From assembly GCF_036898095.1 (NCBI RefSeq), contig NC_090767.1, forward strand, positions 34,614,796 to 34,678,795: a DNA stretch of 64,000 nt, read 5' to 3'. A program made the position numbers and the translations under genes. The stretch comes from Palaemon carinicauda (Eukaryota; Arthropoda; Malacostraca; Decapoda; Palaemonidae). Shown in pieces: positions 45,141-55,440 of this stretch (position 1 is the first letter of the stretch; each line of letters starts with the position of its first letter). The notes beneath the pieces were generated by a model. That model worked only from the letters and a program-made list of their open reading frames with translations. It did no database searches and was not told where the DNA came from.

Positions 45141-46155
45141 GTGACCTTGGATTCCTACTCCCATGGGCCGACAGGTGTTTTATTTCATTCACGGCCTTTC
45201 ACATCCCTCGTGACGTTCTACTGCACAGCTGCTGAAGACAAAGTTCATTTGCACGGCATTTTTAATGATACTAACGATTGGGTCCGCACTTCCACTTCTT
45301 GCCAAACTTCCAAAGTACATCGATACACAGATTCAGGAGTAGGCACCTCTCCTCATTTTTATCATCTTTTTGCCCACATTCACGACGACGTTGTACGCCC
45401 CCTACCCACATCACAAGGACATTGTTACTTGTTTACCGTCATCGACCGCTCCACTCATTGTCCTGATGCTATTCCCATGGAAACTGTAGCGTCCGCCTCA
45501 TGTATATCTGACTTACTCTCAGGATGGACTGCAAAATTTGGTATCCCTGAGCATATTACTTCTGACAGGGGTACCACTTTCACCTCCCAATTGTGGACAT
45601 CATTAGCAAATCTCCTGGTCATCACCCTACATCAGACAACTGCCTACAACCCCGCTGCCTATGGAATGGTTGAACGTTTTCATCGCACCCTCAAAGCAGC
45701 TTTGATGTCCTGCTGCATGGATTCCAACTGGTTTACTCAGCTTCCCTTGGTCCTCCAGGGACTAAGGACCACTCCTAAAGATGCCCTCGACTTCTCCGCA
45801 GCTGGAATGGTATATGGCGACCTGTTGGTTATCCCTGTCGAATTTTTTCCTTCTGCAACCTCCTTCAACAATCTCCAGCGAATACGACACGCTGCCAGAC
45901 TTACAAGTCCCAAGCGAAGCATCGCATACCGACAGACTTGCACTCTACAACGCACGTCTTCCTACGCAACGACACTAGCAAGCAACGTCCCCTTACATGG
46001 GCCTTTTCATTGTGATCCGACGCAGTCTGAAAGCATTCCTACTAATCATTTGTGGCAAAGAAGACTGGGTCTCCATTGATCGTCTAAAACCTGTTTATCT
46101 CCTGTCAGATGACCCGCCTACAGTTAGCCTCTCTAGATCAGGGCACCCTATTTAA
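45141..46155 (+). pseudogene. G1 integrase
   Basis: Catalytic core: IHDDVVRPLPTSQG (first aspartate), FTVIDRSTHCPDAIPME, ITSDRGTTFTSQLW (second aspartate) and NPAAYGMVERFHRTLKAAL (glutamate), giving the D,D(35)E pattern. The N-terminal zinc-binding part is damaged. After a frameshift near 45985 the C-terminal end reads CGKEDWVSIDRLKPVYLLSD, a segment also seen in the copy at 27774-27983. Confidence 0.88.
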
Positions 46156-46172
46156 CATGTAGAGTATGTCAA

Positions 46173-46189
46173 TTTTAGGGGGGGAACCA
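46173..46189 (+). promoter_or_regulatory. G1 polypurine tract
   Basis: TTTTAGGGGGGGGAACCA lies directly before the 3' LTR start TGTACC; this is the expected plus-strand priming site. Confidence 0.75.
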
Positions 46190-46486
46190 TGTACCAATCG
46201 TGTGTCACACGATCAACATAGTAACGACATTTCTTTTTTTTTGTGTATATTATGCTTTGTATCTTTGCTCTCCCCTCGCACTGATAGGGACCTGTATAAA
46301 CATGTCTGTTTTTCTCACCGTTAACTGTTAACCGCAAGGGTTGTTGGTTGAACATGAAATTGCCTGTTATGTTATTATGTCCTTTTTGCCTGGAGTTTAT
46401 GTATATATAAAAGGAGGTCCTGTAATAAAGTTACTCAGTTGCTTTCATCCTGCCTTCTTAGTCACAGCCTCTCTCAGCCCGTCACA
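46190..46486 (+). repeat. G1 3' LTR (297 bp)
   Basis: It starts TGTACCAATC and ends CGTCACA. It contains ATCGTGTG-T-CACACGAT, a perfect inverted repeat, then TATATAAAAGG near 46403 and AATAAAG near 46425. It differs from the 5' LTR at scattered positions and small indels, so the insertion is not recent. Confidence 0.92.
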
Positions 46487-47845
46487 GAACAGAGTAGGTT
46501 GTCCAGAAAGCCAGTGGATTTTGTATTTACATTCAGTGTTAAGTGGTATGGCACTTTCTGTGTATAGTTGTATCTCTGACGATGAGAGTAAGGGCTATGA
46601 TATTGGTAAAGAAACTGTATTTATTGCATACTGGTTAGTACCCAGGATGTACCATAATAAATTCGGAAGTTTGAGTATTGATGAGAGCAGCACGAATATA
46701 GCATACAGAAAGAATTTAGAAAGATAATAATGAGGTTAGTTAACCTCTGCTAAATTTCATAATTTTGAGGATCTCAAGAATTTAGTTTTTGCACGAAAAC
46801 TTGAGATATTAAGGTATTTATAGGGAATAACCATGAAAAAATCTTCAACAGATGCAAAAAGGTTGGCATATGAGTTTGATTGATAGTAAGAAGAAAAATA
46901 ATCCTTTTTCTTGTAGGATGCAACATGGTATAAGCAGTTTTAACAATAGTAATAAAGGTAAATTTGATTATTGTTGTGCTTGTAGAAAACCAGGTCATAC
47001 TTCCATGGTTTGCAAGAGCAAATGGGCAGGTAGTAGTACGGAGTGTGTTTGAGAGAAGTTTCTTGCTAAGGGACACCAAAGTGGCTGTTTCCCTCAATAG
47101 GATAGTGGGTGTGCCAGCAATGACCATATTCAGTATGAAAGAAAAAGTTATATAAGGTACGTTTTTAAACAATTGCGTTGTTTGATTGTTTTTTTTAAAT
47201 GAACAGAGAAAGTCAGTAAGTGTCAAAATATGTAAAACTAGCAGTTTTAGACCATATGCCTAATGGCAGCGTTGTCGTTATAGGCGGTAATGATTTAACT
47301 ACATCAAACTGTGTGAATTCTTTTGTAAGTGAGGTTTATGTGCTAAAAATGATAGTAACTGGGTCAGATTTAGTTAAAAGATATACACTACTGTCATATT
47401 TTTTTTCATGTATTCGAACATGTTTGATGGAAGTGGTGATTTTTATCTTAGTAGGACTGTGGTTGAAAAGACCGACTCTATAGGTGGTAAGAGTGTTAGA
47501 GAAGCTTACGATGTAACTGTCAAGAAAAGTGATGTAGACATAGTCAATGTACTAAATTTAAAGTAATAGTTACTAAGATTGTTTAGGCACCAACATTCTG
47601 AATACGGATAAGCTACTCCATTTGCAGAGAGAATATGAGATACTGACTTGTATTTTTCCATATCAGGTGAATAATTATCCCAAAAATGTTTGCATGGAAA
47701 TTTTTTGTCATTATGTTGGCCCAAATCAGTTAGAAAAAAGATCATTGAACAATTAGTTATTCCTAGGAAGCTTCGCAATTTACTTTTAGTTTAAGAATAT
47801 CGCAATTGATATAGGTACACCTTTACCTAGAAGAATGGGATAGAA
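46487..47845 (+). pseudogene. G2 gag end, zinc knuckle, protease region and integrase start (copy D)
   Basis: The gag continues from 42078: YSCISDDESKGYDIGKE and VPRMYHNKFGS, STNIAYRKNLE. At about 46970-47035 CCACRKPGHTSMVCKSK is a perfect C-x2-C-x4-H-x4-C zinc knuckle. A decayed protease-type stretch follows, then near 47590-47845 the linker (ILNTDKLLHLQREYE-like) and the integrase core start (IDIGTPLPRRMG-like). The order matches copy B, with no RT between gag and integrase. Confidence 0.72.
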
Positions 47846-47849
47846 AGTA

Positions 47850-48066
47850 AGTGTTATAAACATTGAAGAGGCTTGCTGAAGGAAGGATTGCCAGAGATTT
47901 GAGCCCTCGAGATGGGTTGTAAATGTTATAGAGGAAGTGCACTGAGTGAAAGTGGTAGGGTAGCTTTATAAACGTTGCAAAACTCTGTAGTATGTGAAAA
48001 AAAATTGGTATAGGTAGTGGTTTTGTCTTCTGGAAGCATTTTAAATGTTATTGATCTGTCAATAAT
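47850..48066 (+). repeat. ~70-75 bp minisatellite (copy D), cut by the gap
   Basis: It is collinear with 12095-12290 ('taagtgttataaacattgaagagg', 'ggttttgtcttctggaagcat') and, near the gap, with 62200-62280 ('gacctgtcaataat'). Confidence 0.75.
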
Positions 48067-48566
48067 NNNNNNNNNNNNNNNNNNNNNNNNNNNNNNNNNN
48101 NNNNNNNNNNNNNNNNNNNNNNNNNNNNNNNNNNNNNNNNNNNNNNNNNNNNNNNNNNNNNNNNNNNNNNNNNNNNNNNNNNNNNNNNNNNNNNNNNNNN
48201 NNNNNNNNNNNNNNNNNNNNNNNNNNNNNNNNNNNNNNNNNNNNNNNNNNNNNNNNNNNNNNNNNNNNNNNNNNNNNNNNNNNNNNNNNNNNNNNNNNNN
48301 NNNNNNNNNNNNNNNNNNNNNNNNNNNNNNNNNNNNNNNNNNNNNNNNNNNNNNNNNNNNNNNNNNNNNNNNNNNNNNNNNNNNNNNNNNNNNNNNNNNN
48401 NNNNNNNNNNNNNNNNNNNNNNNNNNNNNNNNNNNNNNNNNNNNNNNNNNNNNNNNNNNNNNNNNNNNNNNNNNNNNNNNNNNNNNNNNNNNNNNNNNNN
48501 NNNNNNNNNNNNNNNNNNNNNNNNNNNNNNNNNNNNNNNNNNNNNNNNNNNNNNNNNNNNNNNNNN
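48067..48566. other. Assembly gap of exactly 500 N
   Basis: The round length is typical of a placeholder. The left flank is the minisatellite; the right flank is mid-gag of DIRS copy 2. Its missing 5' part would be about 3.4 kb if complete, so the true gap may be larger than 500. Confidence 0.98.
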
Positions 48567-48569
48567 GTG

Positions 48570-50006
48570 GGCCCCAGAAGAAGCTCAACGTGAAGGACCT
48601 TCCCTTGCGCTTAGATGCCAACCCTTGGAGGTATGCCGAGCACATGCCTATGACGACGGGAAAGATCGTCATCTCGGAGAGATTGGGCTCAGTCCCCCTC
48701 GAGGAGGTGGAATTCTGGCCCAGCAAGGAGTCGTACCCGGATTGCTATGTCCGCCTTAGGAAGGAACCAGCCTCAAAGGAAGAGACGGAGCCGAAGGAGG
48801 TCATAGTTTTTGACCATGCTAAAGCTCAGGCCTTACTGTCAAGCTCGCTGAAGGAGAGGGTCTTCACAAACTCAAAGGTACCCGCTTTGAGTAAGAAGCA
48901 TCCTTCCTTTGTAGCCTTTCCTACTAGAGCCTTCCCCTTCATGGAAAAAGGGTTTGATGCTGTTCTGAAAGCGGTCGAGGCAGGTAAACCATGCCCCTCC
49001 TTGGAGGAGTGTAAACCTCTGTCCTTGGCCTTACCCAAGGACCAGAAAGACTGGAAGGACGTCAATCTTACCTTCTCAGTCGGGAAGTTTGGAGGCCGAT
49101 ATTGCAGTACGTCAGTTCAGCGAAGCCCTCCCGAAGCTGTCTGATTTTCTCTTGCGTAGGGAGCAAGAGACAAAAGAAAGACTTGCCACCTCAATGTCTC
49201 TGCAAACAACTCTAGAGACGATGGCAAGTGACCCCAAGGCTCAAGAGATGTTTATGGTAGTCGCCAAGACACATCTGGCCACAGTGACGAAGGACCTTTA
49301 CAGCTTCGTCAAAGCTAGGAGGGCTTGTAGGGAGTTCGTGTTCGTCTCGGCTGCGGTGAGGCACGAGCCAAGGAAACTAATCTCCTCCTGCATTTGGGGC
49401 AAAGACCTCTTCCCTAGTGAAGCGGTCAAAGAGGTTGTGGATAAGGCCGCTGCGGAAAATAGAAACCTTCTCCAAAAGTGGGGCCTATCTCTTAAACGAA
49501 GGTCTTCCCCAGATGAGGGTGTCCAACCAAAGAAGAAGACTAAGAAGCCTAGGCTACCCTCTCGGCCAGCCAAGTCGTACAGACAGCAACAGCAGCAACT
49601 TCCTTTGACCGCAGTGCCCCAGATGGTGGCACAAACCCCGACCATGTACCAGTTGGTACCACAAGCCGTGACTACACAGTCTCCGGCATTTAACTCAGCA
49701 TTCGAAGGGCAGGGTACTACCTTTCGAGCAAGACCTAGAGGATCAGCCAGAGGTTCGTCTAGACGCCCCTCAAGGGAAAGGGGGTTCAGGGGAGGTCGCG
49801 GTCAAGGAGGCAAGTCCTCAGGTCAACAGCAGCAAAAGTGCAATGCTTCTGGTAGGAGGGAGACTCCATCTTTTTTGGGATTGTTGAACCTTCAAATGGA
49901 CTGGGTTGGAGCTGGCACAGCACTCCACCTCCGTGCCCACGATTCTTCCAACACTCTACCCCCGTTCTGGAAGAATACATTCAAGAACTCTTGGAGAAAA
50001 GAGTAA
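48570..50006 (+). pseudogene. DIRS gag-like ORF (copy 2)
   Basis: The first part (to ~49088) matches copy 1 gag: DANPWRYAEHMPMTTGK, EVIVFDHAKAQALL. One extra T in the 'aagtttggagg' run at ~49088 shifts the frame; the protein continues in 49089-50006 (FLLRREQETKERLATSMS, KTHLATVTKDLYSFVKARR, NRNLLQKWGLSLKRRSS), ending in a Gln-rich and RG-rich tail (RPRGSARGSSRR, RGGRGQGG). The open frame before 48567 runs into the gap and its start is unknown. Confidence 0.78.
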
Positions 50007-50941
50007 TCCGAAGGGTAAAGTCCATCAAGTTCCAAGGAAGGCTGTTTTGTGTTCCAAAGAAGGACTCAGAAAAACTCAGAGTCATTCTGGACTTGTCGCC
50101 ACTCAACAAGTTCATAGTGATCTGCAAGTTCAAGATCCTAACACCACAACACATAAAGACCTTACTACCCAAGCGGGCATTTACTGTCTCCATAGACTTG
50201 TCAGACGCTTATTGGCACATTCCAATCAGTCGTCAACTCTCCCAATTCCTAGGATTCAAGGTACAACGAAGATTCTATGCTAGGCTCAGACTATCAGCAC
50301 CTTCAAAACCCATTTCATGGTCTCTGGATAAGGTTCTTCATTTGGCTTCGCTGATGAACAATGAGGAGTGTGCTTTAAAGGATTTAACCCAAAAAGTTAT
50401 ATTTCTATGTGCACTCGCTTCGGGAGCTAGAGTTAGTGAAATAGTAGCCCTCTCGCGAGAGGAAGGTCGTGTTCAGTTCTTAGATGGGGGAGAACTGAAC
50501 CTTTTTCCTGACCCAACGTTTCTTGCCTAGAACGAGCTACCCACCAACAGGTGGGGTCCCTGAAGAATCTGCCCTCTGAAAGAAGATGCATCTCTATGTC
50601 CAGTGGAATGCCTAAAGGTCTATCTTCGTACAACTTCAGACTTTAGGGGAGGTCAGCTGTTTAGGGGAGAAACATTAGGCTCAAATTTATCTCTGAAACA
50701 GCTAAGGGTGAAAATCACCTATTTTATTCGCAGAGCGGATCCAGATAGTACACCCGCAGGTCACGATCCGAGGAAAGTTGTCTCGTCCATAAATTTCTTT
50801 AATCACATGGATTTCGAAAATCTTCGCTCATACACTGGCTGCAAGTCTTCCAGAGTATTCTTTAGACACTATGCAAAGCAAGTGGAGCAACTGAAGAGGT
50901 CTGTGGTAGCAGTGGGTAGTGTCGTCAAACGTACTGTTTAA
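49991..50941 (+). pseudogene. DIRS RT start fused in frame to recombinase catalytic half (copy 2)
   Basis: RT fingers (EKRVIRRVKSIKFQGRLFCV, VILDLSPLNKFIVICKF, VSIDLSDAYWHIP) run to RRFYA and then, without a frame break, into the recombinase at RLRLSAPSKPISWSLDKVLH (junction near 50280-50284). Relative to copy 1 about 1.67 kb is missing: the RT YLDD motif, RNase H, the possible methyltransferase segment and the first ~147 residues of the recombinase. Box A (SGARVSEIVALS) is present before a TAG at ~50528. A TGA and the next frame follow, with HDPRKVVS and FFRHYAKQ (50603-50941). Confidence 0.88.
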
Positions 50942-51846
50942 CTCTGCGAGGAACAGTGAAATTAATTGGGACGATTAATTCTAGGGTGGGTGTGTAGTCA
51001 CGGACTGTTCTACAGACTAAATGTTAGGGCACTAAGGAGCCCACGTTCCATAATCAAAGGCGAACCTAGCATAAGTGCAGACACGTGTGCAAAGCGTTTC
51101 CATCGCCAGTGTGATTGAATAGTAAGACAGACTTTTATGATTTTGATATCTCAATATCAAAAGTGGCGCTTATGTTCTTTCTTTTCAGATAAACAATTTT
51201 TCTACTTACTATGATCCTTATGCTTATTTGTTGGTTATCCTCTTCTTATACTTGTATAATTGCTGAGTAACCTGTTTTTTATTTTATTGATTGTCAATAA
51301 ACTAGTTCTTGTGAACCTTGCGTCTCATTCGCCTGTGTCATTTTACTGGAAAATGGTTTAGCATTACTTAAACTATGTATAACGTTAACATGAATAATCC
51401 TAATTGATTGTTCCTTTCTGCAAGCAAACTTTCACTGGATTATGCTTTCCCCTAGTGGGGAGGACTTCATGCCCTATAGGAACGGTGGCAGATGTACAAA
51501 TTTCTTCCTACCCTTATATAAACCTTTGTCCAATCCAGTAATAGAACGGGGAGCTTGTCGGTATTTTAAATCGACACAGCAGTTCTTTTACAAACTTTGC
51601 TTTACATAATATAGAGTGAGACCACTATATTTGCTTGTCTGTTATTCATACATAGGTATATGTACTCTTCGAGACTTTTCCACAGTCTAGTATGACTCTT
51701 CCCTGTAGGTGGCAGGAAGCACTAACACAGTCTATGTTTAGATGAAAAGATGTAGGACAGTATCATCTTAAGTCTCTAGGTCTAGGCTGACCGGGAAATA
51801 CCTTCTTTAGAGTACGGCACGTTTTGAGAATCCACAGATACAGTAA
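50942..51846 (+). other. DIRS copy 2 3' non-coding region
   Basis: AT-rich, no coding. GATTGTCAATAAACTAGTTC near 51290-51309 supplies a plausible polyadenylation signal. Confidence 0.5.
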
Positions 51847-51952
51847 TGCTCTGGTATACTTCCATCAGGACGACATGGCCTGAGCCCAAAAAACGGATTT
51901 GGAACGAACCGAAAAGTCTATTTTCGGGTGAGATAACCATGTCGTCCTGATG
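51847..51952. repeat. DIRS copy 2 internal complementary region, full form
   Basis: CTTCCATCAGGACGACATGG-CCTGAGCCCAAAAAACG is followed directly by GATTTGGAACGAACCGAAAA-GTCTATTTTCGGGTGAGATAACCATGTCGTCC. The first half is the right tip of copy 1 (40640-40661) and the second is its left tip (from 31806), joined with no gap. Confidence 0.92.
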
Positions 51953-52024
51953 GACCCACCCTTCCTTTTCTTTAAAAAGGGCTATAGGACCCCTTCCTAT
52001 ATACATTATCTGTAGCCACCTCAT

Positions 52025-52413
52025 GTATCGCTACAAGGAATAAAGATGGCACTGTCGGCGGCGCTATGTACGCACTCGAAGTGAGATAGGAGAGGTGCCT
52101 TGCTATTGGTTCTCCTGTCATTCTCGTTTTTCGTTTTCTCCCCACTTGACCCCTTCGAAATGTTAATTCTGTTCGGGGTGCAGATTGCTATGTGGCGTGT
52201 CAAGAATACGTCCTCTGATATTACGCGATATTTCTGGTTAATTTAATGAGGGATATTTGCTCCAGGAATTAGAATTCAGGGTACCTTAAGGTAAATTCTC
52301 TGGGAATATCACCGTAGTCAAATATACCTAAGGAAGCTACCCTATTGGAACTTCCATCAGAACGACATGGCTATTTCACCTAAAAATAGATTTTTCGCTT
52401 CACTCAAAATCTG
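52025..52413. repeat. DIRS copy 2 inverted terminal repeat arm (single arm visible)
   Basis: It is collinear with 40400-40644 and with the reverse complement of 31806-32050 ('ggggtgcagattgctatgtggc', 'aattctctgggaatatc', 'ggaagctacc', 'cttccatcagaacgacatgg'). Its partner would lie in the gap. Confidence 0.82.
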
Positions 52414-52449
52414 TTTTTTGGACGGAACTAATCTGAGGAATATAGGGCA

Positions 52450-55440
52450 TTATACCACAAACGTTTTGCGCACGATCATTCAGTGTTTTAATATTTTTTT
52501 TTTGTATATCTTGCTCTCTCCCCACACATTTAAAAGAAGCTGTTTAAGCTTGGCTTTTCTTGTATTAGCTTGTTTGAATTTAGTAAGGTTTTTGCTTGCA
52601 AGTACTTGTATATAGGCTCGTTATCTGTTAAAAAAGTTTAGTTTCATTCCTAAAACCTCTCTGATATAACCTAACAGCACAATCACAAAATTGCAGACCA
52701 CAGAAGGAACAGCTCCCTCCCTCCTTTCCCCTTACTGCAGCACCATACTGTTTGGTGATAACTCCCTTGATTTATCTCCCTCTCTCTCTACCATATTCAT
52801 AGAAGTCGGGAGGTTTTCACTTGATTTCAGTGCAGCAAGATTCAGTTTCACATAAGGGGTCTAACTAGCTACATCATTAAAGCAGATTATATAGTCGGGG
52901 CTATCACCAACACCACATTTGGGGGAATCTACAATTTCCTTTGTGAACAAAGGGGCACCCCAATATCGTACTATGCCCCGAATGCTTATATGCTGGAGCA
53001 GTACTCACCATTGCAAGCCGTCCATATAACCAAGATTTTTAAGCTCTCTCCACAACAGTTTGTGAACTAAAAGTCTTTGCCTGCACTCGGGGAAATCAAA
53101 ATCTAGATCACTTTCAACCTGCTACAAATAGCTCTCCTCATTTGGGGAATCTACTATGGGTCCTTTGGGTACCATGGCTGCCCAAACCTGCATGTGCTGC
53201 CGTTCCTAATGTCAACATTCTGCCCATGAAGGACCTGGTGACCAAATTCGACACACTTATGGAAAAAAAATTCACCATCTTCAATACCTCAATCAATACC
53301 CTAAATAAGATGAAGAGGACAACTATTCAACATCAACTGAAGTTCACATGAATGCGGTACGATAAAATATGGTAGGACACAGACACAAAACCCAGATGTG
53401 TAGAAGTGATGACAAAGGCACCCACCACCAATAGGTTCCACCCCTATCTCACACCACAACCAGTGACCTTTCTAGCCACTGAATGACGCACATTGCCCGC
53501 AAATATGTTACTACCACTCCAAATTCATAGTTGCTGTGTAAAAATGTGTAAACAGTGGTCAGTGGCATAAAGACTTTTAAGAAGACTTGGGCTTTTGGCA
53601 GTGGCCTGCCCTCTCTGCACTCTTTTCTATTTACATGATGGAAGTACAGAAAGAGACTTCTGGTATACAACTTATTCCGATTAAGCCTACCAAAGTCCAA
53701 ATAGTAGCTGCCAACCGATCTGCGATCTCCACCCAGTGTTAAGAAGCCCTTATGTTATATTTTGTGAGCGCCAAATATGATTTAAAGTTTCTCTTTGCTG
53801 ACATCCCATTGCTCATCCTCGGTGTGGATTTCTTCACCCATTTCCACCTCCTGGATGAGGTTGCTCACTGACAGTTAGTTAACACAGACTCTTATCCTCG
53901 ACACCTGTTCAACACACAACCTCCAAAATTACTCCCCACATCAGCGCACCCTTGGATACCTACGCCCACCTCCTCACATCATACTCAGGAGTTTTTCTGT
54001 CCTAAACTTCCCAATATACCCACTATTCCCACTAAACAGAGTATTGATCACCATATCAAGACAACAGGGCTATCAGTGTTCGCAATAGTCAAGTGTCATC
54101 TGCCGAGTTTTTTTAATCACTAAAAAATGTTTGCCGAATTGAAAGAAATTTTCCTTTGCCAAAAGTCTGTAAGCTCATGCCTATTGTCCTTACATATATT
54201 CCTGCAGTAAGAAAATTCCCTGCACCCATGTGGGGATTACTGGCACATGAACAAGCAAACAGAATGGATTAACTACCTCTAAACAAAACCTAGCCACAAT
54301 TACCTCCTACTCACAACAAAGCAAAAGCTTTATCCATGCTTGACTTACTGAAGGGGTGTTATCAGATGTCCATGAACTCATAAGACATCCATAAAACTGC
54401 CATCACCACCCACTTCAATAAATACAGCTACAATCATCCGGTTTCAGCCTTAATAAGAAAGCAGCTACTTATCAACGCTTCATGAATGGCTTTTTCGTCA
54501 ACCTCCACTTCAGAGTATGTTACAAGGGCGACATACTTTTGTCTTCTTCCTTCAAAGAGGAACACCTCCTTCACCTGCGTGTCATGCTCGACTGCCTACA
54601 ATAGAACAGCTTTGCAGTGGCGTCCGACAAGTGTACCTTTGGTGTCAACGATGTATCCTTCTTAGGGTACCGCATCACTCCTGAAGGAGTTCATCCCTTA
54701 CCTGAGAGTGTACCAGCTGTTCAAAACATCCCCACACTCTCGACCATCAAAGCAATGCAAGAAATTTTGTTCATGGTCAACTATTATTACTGGTTTCTTG
54801 CAGCCATCGTCGCTACTCTCGAGCCATCTATGTCTCTCTCAAAGACAAGTCATAACAGCTTTCTGCAATACAAAAAATGCCCTATCAAACATGGCTTCAC
54901 AAAGTTTTTGTGTGTTACCTGATATTTGCCTTTTCTCTTTGATAGTAGAAACATTATAATTGTTGTAGTACTCAAGCTGGGGGTCATAGGGTAACCACAC
55001 TCTTTGGACTTTTTCGGTAGGAAACTGTCTAGTGTGTAATCTAAGTACTCCACATTTGACCAAGAATTGAGGGAATTGCATAGGTTCCACCACCTCAAAG
55101 AATTTTGGCCGTTTTTCATTCGCACGGACAACATGGCTTTGGTGCACTTCTTCATTCAATGGTCTGACGATTGGTCTGCTCGTCAATGTCTAAATCTCTC
55201 TGGCACGTATGAATGCAATTGCACCCTTCAGCACGTCCCTGTGAAATTGAAACTTGTTTCCAATAACATTTCAAGAAATAATTGGCAGCTATTCATCTGG
55301 GATTACTGTGCATTGGAAAATCCATGCGAAAAGATCCAATGTATCAAATATGTAGGGGAACTACCTTTTTTTGTCTATAGGACTTTTTTTTGGAAGTTTT
55401 ATTCAAGAAGAAAAATGAAGTGATACCACATAAAGATTGA
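52450..55440 (+). mobile_element. Decayed Ty3/gypsy copy (family G1)
   Basis: Probable LTR traces (52460-52670: 'gcgcacgatca', 'tgtatatcttgctctctcc') precede gag text (53142-53351: VLWVPWLPKPACAAVPNVNI, LPMKDLVTKFDTLME), protease text near 53780-53880, RT text, the post-RT segment FLGYRITPEGVHPLPESVPA (54617-54922) and RNase H text to about 55290 (CNCTLQHVPVKLKLVSNNIS). No integrase or 3' LTR was identified. Frames are broken throughout. Confidence 0.75.

Larger units (their letters stand above)
42079..46486 (+). mobile_element. Ty3/gypsy LTR retrotransposon (family G1), nested in G2 gag
   Basis: LTRs at 42079-42380 and 46190-46486 flank gag, protease, RT, RNase H and integrase in the usual gypsy order, all on the plus strand. 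A 4-bp target duplication GAAC (42075-42078 and 46487-46490) flanks the element, and the empty site is visible in copy B at 11265-11285 (GTTAAGAAACAGAGTAGG). Many stops and frameshifts make it non-autonomous. Confidence 0.92.
48567..52413 (+). mobile_element. DIRS copy 2, internally deleted, 5' end lost in gap
   Basis: Plus-strand order: gag (partial), RT start fused to recombinase, 3' region, internal complementary region (51847-51952), inverted repeat arm and end at about 52413 (...TTCACTCAAAATCTG). The end matches the left tip of copy 1 in reverse complement. In gag, RT and recombinase it is clearly related to copy 1 but a distinct lineage. Confidence 0.9.

Noticed and set aside
47926..49144. 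Open frames containing long X runs
   Set aside because: They are open only because the 500-N gap has no stop codons; only the part after 48567 on the plus strand is real gag-like coding.
54839..55186. Minus-strand frames over the RNase H part of the decayed G1 copy
   Set aside because: Antisense shadows of plus-strand pol text.
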